A stretch of 64,000 nt of DNA from Flavobacteriales bacterium (GTDB taxonomy: Bacteria; Bacteroidota; Bacteroidia; Flavobacteriales; Flavobacteriaceae), in NCBI GenBank assembly GCA_026993355.1, contig JALWTX010000008.1:124001-188000 (forward strand), in the 5' to 3' direction. The position numbers were made by a program, and so were the translations under genes. This document shows positions 24,061 to 32,797 of this stretch, piece after piece. The stretch's first letter is position 1. Each line of letters begins with the position of its first letter. The notes under the pieces are model-generated. The model saw only the letters and a program-made list of their open reading frames with translations, was not told where the DNA came from and searched no databases.

Positions 24061-25140
24061 ATGCAAACAAAAAAACTCAATTCATGGTTGAAGCAAATAG
24101 CCCCGAAATACCCTTTAATGATTGCCGGACCTTGTAGCGCCGAAACCGAAGAACAAGTCTTAAAAACAGCCCGCGGCTTGGTCGATGAGCGGGTGCAAGT
24201 GTTTAGAGCCGGCGTATGGAAACCCCGTACACGTCCCGGAAATTTTGAAGGACACGGCGAAAAAGCTTTGCCTTGGCTCAAAAAAGTCAAGGAAGAAACC
24301 GGTATGAAAATCGCTATTGAAATTGCCAATGCCCAACATGCTGAATTGGCTTTAAAATACGATATTGATATGCTTTGGATCGGTGCTCGCACGTCGGTTA
24401 ATCCGTTTGCCGTGCAAGAAATAGCCGATGCTATCAAAGGAAGCGGTAAAGTCATCTTGATTAAAAATCCCATTAATCCGGATTTGTCATTATGGATTGG
24501 TGCCGTAGAACGGTTCCATAAAGTCGGGATGGCGGATATCGGGGTGATTCATCGTGGATTTTCATCTTTTCGTCCGGGCGCTTATCGCAATGAACCCAAT
24601 TGGCAAATAGCTTTGGATTTTAAAAACCGGTACCCCAATATTCCCATGATTTTAGATCCCTCTCATATATGCGGACGCCGCGATTGTATTTACGATATGG
24701 CCCAAATGGGATTGGACTTACAATACCAAGGTTTTATGATTGAATCGCACTATAATCCGGATGACGCTTGGAGTGACGCCAAACAACAAGTAACACCGCA
24801 AACTTTGTTGCAAATTATTGATAAACTTTGTTTGCGTAAACAACAATTTAAAGACCCCGAAGCCCTTGACAAACTCGAATTTTATCGCAGTCAAATCAAC
24901 CAATTGGATGATGAATTACTAAAACTTTTGGCAGAACGCATGCAGGTGGCCCAAGAAATCGGTCGTATTAAAAAGCAAAAAAGTGTCGCCGTCTTACAAC
25001 GGGACCGGTGGCAAGAAATTTTGCAAAAAGCTATTGAAAAAAGCCGGGAATTGGATTTGTCGGAAAAATTTATCCAACGATTATTTAAAGCCATTCATCA
25101 AGAAAGTATCGAAAAACAGGAACGGATTTTGAAAGAATAG
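24061..25140 (+). CDS. Bifunctional DAHP synthase / chorismate mutase (type II)
   Basis: This 359-aa fusion joins the first step of the shikimate pathway to the branch to prephenate. The N-terminal DAHP synthase (about 1-260, type I-beta) has PLMIAGPCSAETEEQV, VFRAGVWKPRTRPGNFEGHG, IHRGFSSF and ILDPSHICGRRD. The C-terminal AroQ-type chorismate mutase (about 280-359) has YRSQINQLDDELLKLLAERM and AQEIGRIKKQK. Prephenate from this enzyme feeds both enzymes encoded upstream. The start at ATG 24061 is chosen because the alternative GTG lies in a repeat. It is the last gene of the operon; no strong terminator was seen. Confidence 0.95.
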   Translation: MQTKKLNSWLKQIAPKYPLMIAGPCSAETEEQVLKTARGLVDERVQVFRAGVWKPRTRPGNFEGHGEKALPWLKKVKEETGMKIAIEIANAQHAELALKYDIDMLWIGARTSVNPFAVQEIADAIKGSGKVILIKNPINPDLSLWIGAVERFHKVGMADIGVIHRGFSSFRPGAYRNEPNWQIALDFKNRYPNIPMILDPSHICGRRDCIYDMAQMGLDLQYQGFMIESHYNPDDAWSDAKQQVTPQTLLQIIDKLCLRKQQFKDPEALDKLEFYRSQINQLDDELLKLLAERMQVAQEIGRIKKQKSVAVLQRDRWQEILQKAIEKSRELDLSEKFIQRLFKAIHQESIEKQERILKE

Positions 25141-25196
25141 GAAGCTTAAAAAGTTTAAAAAATGTTAAAAAGTTATAATTTATAAGAAGTTATATT

Positions 25197-25204
25197 TATA
25201 TTTG
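25197..25204 (+). promoter_or_regulatory. Promoter -7 element (TATATTTG)
   Basis: TATATTTG matches TAnnTTTG, 44 bp before the GLPGLI gene. It starts a new two-gene unit after the aromatic operon. Confidence 0.5.
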
Positions 25205-25248
25205 AATCACGTTCAAATTTGTATTTTTAATCTTATAAATTATAATCT

Positions 25249-26025
25249 ATGAAATCTCTTACTTTAATTTTGTTCTTTTTTAGCATTACATTAATAGCGC
25301 AAGAGTCTCCGCAATGGCATGCCGTTTATCAGTATAAAAGAATATTAAGTGAAAAAGCCAAGCAACGACGGGATTCTTCAATAGCGCAGCAACCTGCAAT
25401 GGCTGCAATGTTAAAAAGAATTTACAAACGTATTGATAATCGAGAATATTTGATGGATTTTAACAAAACAGCTTCCATTTATAAAGAAAAACCAAGGTTG
25501 GATAAACCCGGCGGTTTTGGTGGTGGACGTCCATCGAGAGTATTGTATAAAAATATTAAAACGCACCGGTATACGCAGCTAAGACCCTTGATGCAACAAG
25601 TTTATTTGATAAAAGACAGTTTGCCAAAATACCATTGGAAGACAACGAATGAATCTAAAACTATCGGGAAATATATGGTTGTAAAGGCCGAAGCCGATTA
25701 TAATGAAAAGGGCAAAAAGAAACATCTTACGGCTTGGTTTACACCGGAAATTCCCATTTCCAACGGTCCGGATAAATTTGGCGGTTTACCCGGTTTAATT
25801 ATAGAACTAAACAATAACAATGAAGAAGTTTATTTACTCAAAGAATTGATGGTTAATCCGAAAAATAAAGTAGAGATAAAGGCACCTGAAAAAGGTAAAG
25901 TTGTAGATGAAAAAACTTTTAAAATAGAAGCGGAAAAATTACGCAAGAAAATGATGAAAATGTATCAAAACAGACGAGGCAGCAAAGGGGGAAATAAAGG
26001 CGTGCGTATTAGTATAGTTCGATGA
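25249..26025 (+). CDS. GLPGLI family secreted protein
   Basis: This 258-aa exported protein has a signal peptide (LILFFFSITLIAQ). It is named for the family motif, seen here as FGGLPGLIIELNNNNEEVYL (about residues 180-199). The preceding block HLTAWFTPEIPISNGPDKF is also typical. The C-terminus is Lys/Arg-rich. The family is specific to Bacteroidota and of unknown function. It usually lies beside a TonB-receptor-like barrel, as here, where the next gene overlaps by 4 bp. The pair probably works at the cell envelope. Confidence 0.9.
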   Translation: MKSLTLILFFFSITLIAQESPQWHAVYQYKRILSEKAKQRRDSSIAQQPAMAAMLKRIYKRIDNREYLMDFNKTASIYKEKPRLDKPGGFGGGRPSRVLYKNIKTHRYTQLRPLMQQVYLIKDSLPKYHWKTTNESKTIGKYMVVKAEADYNEKGKKKHLTAWFTPEIPISNGPDKFGGLPGLIIELNNNNEEVYLLKELMVNPKNKVEIKAPEKGKVVDEKTFKIEAEKLRKKMMKMYQNRRGSKGGNKGVRISIVR

Positions 26026-28706
26026 TGAAATATCAGTTTATTTTTTCCGGTATCTTTTTATTAATGAGTTATAATTTGTTGGCACAACAGATTAAGTTTT
26101 TGGGGGTGGTGCAAGATACAACCGGCAAACCGCTTTCATCGGCAAGTTTGGTGGCAGCAGAATTAAAAACGAAAGCCTTTCAGGGCTATGCTATCACTGA
26201 TGAAAAGGGGCAGTTCGTTATTAATTTTAAACCACAAACCGCTTATACCGTAAAAATCAGTTACATGGGTTATCAGTCAATAATTGATACCATATATGCC
26301 AAGCAAGCGGATATTATAAAAAAATACAGCCTTAAAACGGACCCGCAGCAGTTGGACGGGGTTGAAATTAAATATGAGATGCCCGTTACGGTCAAAGGTG
26401 ATACAATTGTTTACAATGCCGATTCGTTTACAAATGGACATGAAAAAAAATTAGGTGATGTATTAAAGAAAATGCCCGGTATTGAAGTGGATAAAGATGG
26501 AACGGTAAAGGTAGAAGGAAATAAAGTGAAAAAAGTGATGGTTGAGGGTAAAAATTTTTTTGAGGGTGATTCAAAATTGGCCAGTAAGAATATACCAGCC
26601 AATGCGGTAAAGAAAGTTGAAGTTTTACGAAACTTTAATGAAAACACCCAAATGAAGAAGTTTGATGATAATGAAGAGAGTTTTGCTCTTAATATCCGTT
26701 TAAAAAAAGGAAAAAAGAATTTTTGGTTTGGCGAGATTACCGCCGGTGGTGGTACTGATGGGTATTATTTAGTACACCCCAAACTCTTTTATTATTCGCC
26801 TAAGAAAACTTTGAATATTATTTTAGATGCTAATAATACGGGGGAAGTACCTTTGACTTTTATGGATTTTTTTTCTATGACCGGTGGTTTTAGCAAAATG
26901 ATGCGCAGAGGAAATTCTAACTTTAATAATGACAATGAGTTATTGGGTTTTTCACTCAGTCCCAACGGACAAGCCAGATCGGTCAAAACAAAGTTTGGGG
27001 CATTTAACTATAACTACAAACTCAGTCGGGTGTTGAACTGGGAAGGTTTTGTTTTGGGCAATTATAACAAGACTGAAATGTTGACCCAATCTGAAACTTT
27101 TTATACCGCCAATGGATTGTTGGAAAATAGTTCAAACAAAAATTTACAAGAAAATTTTTCAGCCGTATTCAAAACAGCTTTGAAATATGAGCCAAGTCAA
27201 AATTTGAGTATCAAATATAATCTTTTAGGCAAAGTCATTCATCAAAATCAAAGGGATAGATTTGTCTCCAATTTTAGGGCTGAAAATCAGACTAAACATC
27301 AGGAAAAATCTTTGAATTTGCAACAAAGTTTGGATCTTTATAATACCTTTAAAAATGAAGATTTAATGAGTTTGACCCTCCAGCATAAAATACAGAAAAA
27401 TTTGCCATTGCTGGAAATAATTTCGCCTCAAGCTTTATTTGCAACTTCTTCTTTAATAAATTTGGTGCCGCAAAATACTTACGAATTACTTCAAAATAAG
27501 CAATTTAGTCAGCAAGATTTTTCAATGTTGGCTGATTATTATTGGATATTAAATGATGTCAGTCATTTAGATTTTGCTTTGGGCAACAAATATGTAGCAC
27601 AATCCTTAAATTCGGATATGGCGCAAATATTAGATAATGGTCAATTGCAAGGGCTCAACGACAATCGATTGAAAAATGATGCCGGCTATTATTATACTGA
27701 TTTATTTATCGGGCTTTATTATAAATTGTTATGGGGAAGAGCAACTCTACGTCCCGGGTTGAGTGCCCATTATTTTCATTTGACTGATAGTCAAGACGGA
27801 CAAAAACAAATTTCGGAAAAGGTATTGCTTTTACCTGAATTTAAAATAAAATATGTTCTCAATAGAGGCAAACGAATTTATTTTACCTATAAAATGACTA
27901 ATACTTATCCCGATATAAACAAATATATTCAAGGTTACCTTTTGAATAGTTTTAATAGTTTGCAAAAAGGGAATCGGTACTTAACAAATACATTAAAAAA
28001 CACATTTTCACTCAAACTTTCGATGTATAGTATGTTGAATTTTTCACATTTTTATGCCGGCATTACTTATAGTCAGATGATGAATGCCCTTAGAATGCGA
28101 ACCCGTGTTTTGCAAACCGATATGATAAGTGAACCGGTTAATTTAGCGCATGAAAACAATATTTTAAACCTTTACTTATCTTATGGTAAACGTTATGTTT
28201 ATTGGAAATATAGTCTCAGAGCCAATGTGTCAGCTAATGATTATTATAGTATCATAAATGCACAAGAAGTTTTATCCCATTCATTGTCTCAAAACTATAC
28301 CTTAATGGTTAATAGTAATTTGTCAGGCTTTATTAACTTTGATGTGAGTTACAATTTTAATTTGAATAATTTTAAAAACCAATTTCGAAATAGTCTTTAT
28401 TTGACGGATAAACCTTCTATTGGTATTGAACTCAATATGTTTAAAAATACCACGCAATTAAATATCAAATACGATTATTATAATTACAGAAATGAAGCGC
28501 GGACCGTTAAAAATACGTATGCCTTTTTATCAACCGAGCTGTTTTACCAAAAAGAAGGCAGTGCCTGGATGTTTAGTTTAAAAGGTAATAATTTGCTGGG
28601 GACTAAAAGTATAGATAAAGAAAATTTAACCGATTTGTATATAGCTACTTCTAAATATTATGTAATGCCACATTATTGGCTTTTAGGTCTTACTTACAAA
28701 TTATAA
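26022..28706 (+). CDS. TonB-dependent receptor-like outer membrane beta-barrel protein
   Basis: This 894-aa outer membrane protein has a signal peptide to about residue 22 (LLAQQ). A carboxypeptidase-regulatory-like domain at about 25-105 (FLGVVQDTTGKPLSSASLVA, YTVKISYMGYQSI) is followed by a plug-like region (GDVLKKMPGIEVDKDGTVKV, VEGKNFFEGD). A long barrel extends to the C-terminal YKL. It resembles the outer membrane protein partners of GLPGLI genes rather than classical siderophore receptors. The substrate is unknown. It is translationally coupled to the GLPGLI gene and ends 2 bp from the convergent MFS gene. Confidence 0.88.
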   Translation: MMKYQFIFSGIFLLMSYNLLAQQIKFLGVVQDTTGKPLSSASLVAAELKTKAFQGYAITDEKGQFVINFKPQTAYTVKISYMGYQSIIDTIYAKQADIIKKYSLKTDPQQLDGVEIKYEMPVTVKGDTIVYNADSFTNGHEKKLGDVLKKMPGIEVDKDGTVKVEGNKVKKVMVEGKNFFEGDSKLASKNIPANAVKKVEVLRNFNENTQMKKFDDNEESFALNIRLKKGKKNFWFGEITAGGGTDGYYLVHPKLFYYSPKKTLNIILDANNTGEVPLTFMDFFSMTGGFSKMMRRGNSNFNNDNELLGFSLSPNGQARSVKTKFGAFNYNYKLSRVLNWEGFVLGNYNKTEMLTQSETFYTANGLLENSSNKNLQENFSAVFKTALKYEPSQNLSIKYNLLGKVIHQNQRDRFVSNFRAENQTKHQEKSLNLQQSLDLYNTFKNEDLMSLTLQHKIQKNLPLLEIISPQALFATSSLINLVPQNTYELLQNKQFSQQDFSMLADYYWILNDVSHLDFALGNKYVAQSLNSDMAQILDNGQLQGLNDNRLKNDAGYYYTDLFIGLYYKLLWGRATLRPGLSAHYFHLTDSQDGQKQISEKVLLLPEFKIKYVLNRGKRIYFTYKMTNTYPDINKYIQGYLLNSFNSLQKGNRYLTNTLKNTFSLKLSMYSMLNFSHFYAGITYSQMMNALRMRTRVLQTDMISEPVNLAHENNILNLYLSYGKRYVYWKYSLRANVSANDYYSIINAQEVLSHSLSQNYTLMVNSNLSGFINFDVSYNFNLNNFKNQFRNSLYLTDKPSIGIELNMFKNTTQLNIKYDYYNYRNEARTVKNTYAFLSTELFYQKEGSAWMFSLKGNNLLGTKSIDKENLTDLYIATSKYYVMPHYWLLGLTYKL

Positions 28707-28708
28707 AA

Positions 28709-29926
28709 TTATACATCTAACTTTTTGAAATGTAGCCAAATAGAAATAACAAGCAAGACACCACTGGTCCATATAAAGGCTATGCCGAGACCATACCGGT
28801 CGGTAAGAAACCCTAAAAATACAGCCAATACGGAAGTGAGTAAAGTACGGTACAATGATTCGGCTGATAAAACCGAAGTTAAAATTTCATTGGGTACCGT
28901 TTCTGCCAAATGCCCTGTCAACACGGGTTTGCGTAAACTTTGCATAATATATATGCCTGCAAAAGCCATTAGCGCAAACCACCAACGTTGCCAATGAAAA
29001 AAATAACCGCCTAAAATGCCTAAAATAAAACCCGTTATAAGTGTTTTGTAACTCAAATTGTTGATACGTTTGGCCAAATAACCGGCATATGCTGAAGCGG
29101 TGGCGGTTAGTAAATAAAGGATGGTATAAAGCAAGCCAATGATTAAACCTGTTTTTTTATTCATTAGCAAACCGGTTAAAACCGGTAAAGTCAGCGCCAC
29201 TTTTTTCATAACAGGCTGAATGTAATCTTTGGTCGCTTTCTGATAGGCGGTAAACACGGCAGACGAATGCACAATGCTTAAGACTTTCGGATTTTTGAGG
29301 GCTTGCCATAAAGCCAAGATGTTTTTTTTCAGGTGTTTTTTTTGTTTATGCCCCGAAAAATCTAAAATAGCAGGATAGGACCAAATTAATATTAAGTTAA
29401 GTAAATAGGGAACTATGGACAAAAGAAATATTTTTTGATAATCACCGGTTGCATACACAATTAATCCTGCAATTAATGCCGACAATGCTGAGCCGCGTTG
29501 CGAGCAAGCACGTGTATGACCATAATAAGTAATTTTGTCTTTTTCCCAGCCTTTCAATTTTAAATATTTCATAATCATACCCTTATGTGTGCCCGAACGC
29601 AGCGCATCGGCAATGCCATAGCAGATAAAACCTAGCAAAAAGATTTGATAAGACGTGCCTGCATAGAATAGTAAAAATGAGGTTATGTATCCTAAAAATG
29701 ACATCATTAAGGCTTTTTTACGCCCAAATGTGTCAGCCAAAATCCCGGCAGGGACTTCAGATAAATTAATCACAATTTCGCGTATAGCATATAAGCTGCC
29801 TATTTCGGTATAACTCAAGCCTTTTTGCTTAAGGTAGAGTAATAAAAACGCATCGAAAAACCGGAGGTTTTTTAAGAATCCGTAAAAACAAAATTTATAA
29901 TATTGCTGGTCTTTTTGGTAGGCCAT
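28709..29926 (-). CDS. Major facilitator superfamily transporter
   Basis: This 405-aa inner-membrane protein has about 12 helices. The N-terminal half has the MFS loop 2-3 signature in the form GILADTFGRKKALMM (about 60-74). The start FCFYGFLKNLRFFDAFLLLYLKQKGLSYTEIG is typical of a Bacteroidota exporter-like subgroup. The substrate is unknown. Its start overlaps the stop of the upstream permease by one base, so the two are co-transcribed. Confidence 0.9.
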   Translation of the reverse strand: MAYQKDQQYYKFCFYGFLKNLRFFDAFLLLYLKQKGLSYTEIGSLYAIREIVINLSEVPAGILADTFGRKKALMMSFLGYITSFLLFYAGTSYQIFLLGFICYGIADALRSGTHKGMIMKYLKLKGWEKDKITYYGHTRACSQRGSALSALIAGLIVYATGDYQKIFLLSIVPYLLNLILIWSYPAILDFSGHKQKKHLKKNILALWQALKNPKVLSIVHSSAVFTAYQKATKDYIQPVMKKVALTLPVLTGLLMNKKTGLIIGLLYTILYLLTATASAYAGYLAKRINNLSYKTLITGFILGILGGYFFHWQRWWFALMAFAGIYIMQSLRKPVLTGHLAETVPNEILTSVLSAESLYRTLLTSVLAVFLGFLTDRYGLGIAFIWTSGVLLVISIWLHFKKLDV

Positions 29927-31254
29927 TAAACCTTATTTTGGAGATGTCTCTTTTTAAGTTTTGCATACCAATAAGCACCAATGGTCAAGAGGATATAAAT
30001 GACAATTATAAACAACATTTGGTCTAACTTATGGGTAAATTCATAATATAAAATCAAAATAGCCCCCATAGTCAAGCCTATGATGGATAAAATACTGATA
30101 TAGGATGAAGATTTGGTTTTGTCGCGAATAACATAATTGGTTATAGCCACCAAAAGCGATACGATTAAAAAGGTAATACTGCCAAATTCGAGAATTAAGC
30201 GCAAGCCGCCCACTAAAATAAGCGTACTGGCCAACAGCGCCATTGTTATCAAGGCATTTACAGGGATATTTTGGCTGTTTCGTTTGGCTAAAAATTTAGG
30301 CATATAGCCGTCTTCAGCAATGACAGCCATTTGTCTGGAGGACCCAAATACAGTCCCACTAATAGCACTACTGGTCGCCAATAAGGCAGAAAAAATAACC
30401 AAAGCTTCTCCTAATTTGCCTATGACTTTTGAGGCACCTGATGCCAATGCATATTCTTTCCCTTTAATTAAATTTTCTAAGGGGATGGCAAATAAAGCAC
30501 CCAATGCGATGACGACATATATGGTAATAACCAAAATAATGGCACCATAAATAGCCCGCGGAATATTTTTTTCTGGATTTGTCATTTCATTCACAGCATT
30601 GATGACCAATTGGAAACCTTCATAGGCTACAAAAGTGATTGACGCGACAATCAAAATATGTAGTAATTTGGCATGTTCGGCATCTTGAATCAAATGATGG
30701 ACAAATTCATTAAAACTTGTTTGACCATGTTCCATTAACAAGACTGAAATAATGAACAATATAATTAATTTGGTATAAACCATTAAATCCTCGATACGTC
30801 CCATACCTTTCACACTCCAAAGGTTGATAATGGTAAAAATGGCTATTACGGCCCAGGCAACAGCTTTTCTTATCCATTCGTTGTCAGCATAAGCCGTACT
30901 ACTGATAGCATATGAAGAAAATGTATATGAATACAGGGCTAAGGTACTGATATACCCAAAAATGACGTACCACCCAATACTGGCAGCAGCTATGGGTTTA
31001 TCCGGAAAGGTTCGTTTGACAAAAGAGTATGTGGCACCTTCATCTTTGTAATACACCCCCAATTTAACGTAAGCATAGGCAGCCAGCATGGCGATAAGTC
31101 CGCCAATTATTATGGCAATTGGCGTTAAAAAGCCAATCATTGCTGCAGATATTCCCAAGATGCTAAAAATACCGCCTCCAACCATGCCGCCCACGGCAAT
31201 GGCAATTAGTTCAACTAAACCTAAATTTTTATGTCTTTTTCTAATAGGACTCAT
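29926..31254 (-). CDS. APC-family amino acid permease
   Basis: This 442-aa inner-membrane transporter of the amino acid-polyamine-cation superfamily has about 12 helices. Helix 1 carries the substrate-site motif AIAVGGMVGGGIFSILG (about 16-32). Further conserved stretches are TFVAYEGFQLVINAVNEMTNPEKNIPRAI and SGTVFGSSRQMAVIAEDGYMP. It would import an amino acid by proton symport or exchange; the substrate is not resolvable. It lies between the MFS and TauE/SafE genes in one minus-strand run. Confidence 0.9.
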   Translation of the reverse strand: MSPIRKRHKNLGLVELIAIAVGGMVGGGIFSILGISAAMIGFLTPIAIIIGGLIAMLAAYAYVKLGVYYKDEGATYSFVKRTFPDKPIAAASIGWYVIFGYISTLALYSYTFSSYAISSTAYADNEWIRKAVAWAVIAIFTIINLWSVKGMGRIEDLMVYTKLIILFIISVLLMEHGQTSFNEFVHHLIQDAEHAKLLHILIVASITFVAYEGFQLVINAVNEMTNPEKNIPRAIYGAIILVITIYVVIALGALFAIPLENLIKGKEYALASGASKVIGKLGEALVIFSALLATSSAISGTVFGSSRQMAVIAEDGYMPKFLAKRNSQNIPVNALITMALLASTLILVGGLRLILEFGSITFLIVSLLVAITNYVIRDKTKSSSYISILSIIGLTMGAILILYYEFTHKLDQMLFIIVIYILLTIGAYWYAKLKKRHLQNKV

Positions 31255-31271
31255 AGTATAATTTTTATATT

Positions 31272-32036
31272 TTAATGTTTGTAAATTTGAATTAAGTAAA
31301 TAATGGCAACCCCAATTAACAAAAGGGCATAAACACGTTTAAAAGTAGCCATTTCTGCTTTCGACCCACGTTTGGCACCATAATAATTGGCAATAAAATA
31401 GCTGATAAATAAGATAATGACCAAGCGCCAGTCAATCGCGCCTTCTTGTTGATATTTAATAAATGCGCCTAAACTAACCGGTGGCAAAAGTATAGCCAAA
31501 GTTAAAGCGCGTGCATGGTTTTTTTTCATGTTAAAGCCCATTAAAAAAATAGGGACCATGAGCACGCCGGCACCTATACCAAATAAACCACCAACTATTC
31601 CGGTGACGGCTCCGATAAAAAATAACCACCAGGCAGGAATTTTTTCAGTTTTTTCAAGATGGTCAGGTTTAGAAAATGCCGGTATCAATTGCATAATACC
31701 AATAAGGATGAGTAAAAAAGCAAAATATTTTTTGACAGATAATTCGCCAAAACGAAAAGCCATTTCGGCGCCGAAATAAGAAAAAACAGCATAGGATAAG
31801 GTGCCTATAAGAATACTTTTCCATTGGCTTTTGACTTCTTCTTTCATGGTCATGATACCCAATAAACTCATAGGTCCCAACATCATGGTCAGCACACTGC
31901 CTTGTGCGGTATATTGCGAAATGCCACAAACCAAGACCAAAAATGCAATTAGAAAAGGAGCACCGCCTATACCGGCATATCCGCCTATATAGCCAATGGC
32001 TAAACCTAAGATTATAATAACAATTAATGGGCACAT
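31272..32036 (-). CDS. TauE/SafE (TSUP) family permease
   Basis: This predicted inner-membrane protein of 254 aa has about eight helices. It has the family's two-fold repeat: IGYIGGYAGIGGAPFLIAFLVL near the N-terminus and VTGIVGGLFGIGAGVLMVPIFL in the second half. Members export or import sulfite, sulfonates or other organic anions. I prefer ATG 32036 over TTG 32066 because it begins directly with the first membrane helix. It is first in a minus-strand run of three transporter genes with a promoter candidate at 32092. Confidence 0.88.
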   Translation of the reverse strand: MCPLIVIIILGLAIGYIGGYAGIGGAPFLIAFLVLVCGISQYTAQGSVLTMMLGPMSLLGIMTMKEEVKSQWKSILIGTLSYAVFSYFGAEMAFRFGELSVKKYFAFLLILIGIMQLIPAFSKPDHLEKTEKIPAWWLFFIGAVTGIVGGLFGIGAGVLMVPIFLMGFNMKKNHARALTLAILLPPVSLGAFIKYQQEGAIDWRLVIILFISYFIANYYGAKRGSKAEMATFKRVYALLLIGVAIIYLIQIYKH

Positions 32037-32091
32037 ATTTTTAATTTTCGCTTGACAAACCGACAAAAAAGGCTTAACTTGCTATGCCTTG

Positions 32092-32099
32092 CAAATTTA
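32092..32099 (-). promoter_or_regulatory. Candidate -7 element (TAAATTTG) for the three-transporter unit
   Basis: The minus strand reads TAAATTTG, about 56 bp before ATG 32036. It overlaps the 5' region of the divergent AMMECR1 gene, another reason to start that gene at 32108. Confidence 0.45.
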
Positions 32100-32107
32100 C
32101 AATTATT

Positions 32108-32674
32108 ATGAAAACATTGGATAAAGTTTTATTAGAAATAGCACGTTTAGCTATTTATGAAGATTTAGTCGGAAAAAAACTCATTGACAAACAAAAATAT
32201 ATTGAACAATTCCCGGAATTGGCCCAAAAGCAGGCTGTATTTGTTACCTTAAATAAAGTAGATGGCAAACGTGAAAGTTTGCGCGGCTGTATTGGTTCTA
32301 TTTTACCGGTTCGACCATTGATTGATGACGTTATTTACAATGCCAAAGCAGCAGCCTTTAACGATCCGCGTTTTCCTCCCTTATCTCCTGATGAATTTGA
32401 TGATATTAAAATTGAAATTTCTTTATTATCTATTCCACAACCTGTTTCCTATAATAATGTAGAGGAACTTAAACAAATAATTAAACCTTTTAAACACGGG
32501 GTTATTTTAAAATTGGGCGATCGTCAAGCTACCTTTTTACCGCAGGTGTGGGAACAGATTCCTGGTTTTGATTTATTCTTTGAACATTTATGTCAAAAAG
32601 CCGGTTTGCCGGGCAATTGTTTGGCCTATCATCCGGAAATATACATTTATGAAGTTAAAAAGATTGAAGAATAA
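32108..32674 (+). CDS. amrA: AmmeMemoRadiSam system protein A (AMMECR1 domain)
   Basis: This 188-aa cytosolic protein of the AMMECR1 family is of unknown biochemical role. Conserved blocks are FVTLNKVDGKRESLRGCIGSI (with the invariant LRGCIG at about 58-63) and NAKAAAFNDPRFPPLSPDE. KHGVILKLGDRQATFLPQVWEQ follows. In many genomes it accompanies a Memo protein and a radical SAM enzyme; neither is in this window. Start choice: ATG 32108 leads straight into the first family helix, while 32084 would add eight residues overlapping the opposite promoter. Confidence 0.88.
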   Translation: MKTLDKVLLEIARLAIYEDLVGKKLIDKQKYIEQFPELAQKQAVFVTLNKVDGKRESLRGCIGSILPVRPLIDDVIYNAKAAAFNDPRFPPLSPDEFDDIKIEISLLSIPQPVSYNNVEELKQIIKPFKHGVILKLGDRQATFLPQVWEQIPGFDLFFEHLCQKAGLPGNCLAYHPEIYIYEVKKIEE

Positions 32675-32705
32675 GATTTGACCTGTTTAATTCCATATTG
32701 TTATT

Positions 32706-32735
32706 CCCTTTTCTTTAATCGAAAAGGGTTTTTTT
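32706..32735 (+). terminator. Rho-independent terminator after AMMECR1
   Basis: An 8-bp stem (CCCTTTTC / GAAAAGGG) with a 7-nt loop is followed by seven T residues. It separates AMMECR1 from comEC. Confidence 0.85.
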
Positions 32736-32743
32736 ATAACACA

Positions 32744-32775
32744 TTGTAAATTTTTAATATTTTTTATTAAATTTG
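32744..32775 (+). promoter_or_regulatory. Promoter for comEC (TTG-N21-TAAATTTG)
   Basis: TTG at 32744-32746 and TAAATTTG at 32768-32775 are spaced 21 bp, a good Bacteroidota promoter. It lies 22 bp before ATG 32798. This supports 32798 as the original gene start rather than the downstream ATG 33182. Confidence 0.65.
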
Positions 32776-32797
32776 AGTGATGTTATAATCTTTTTTA

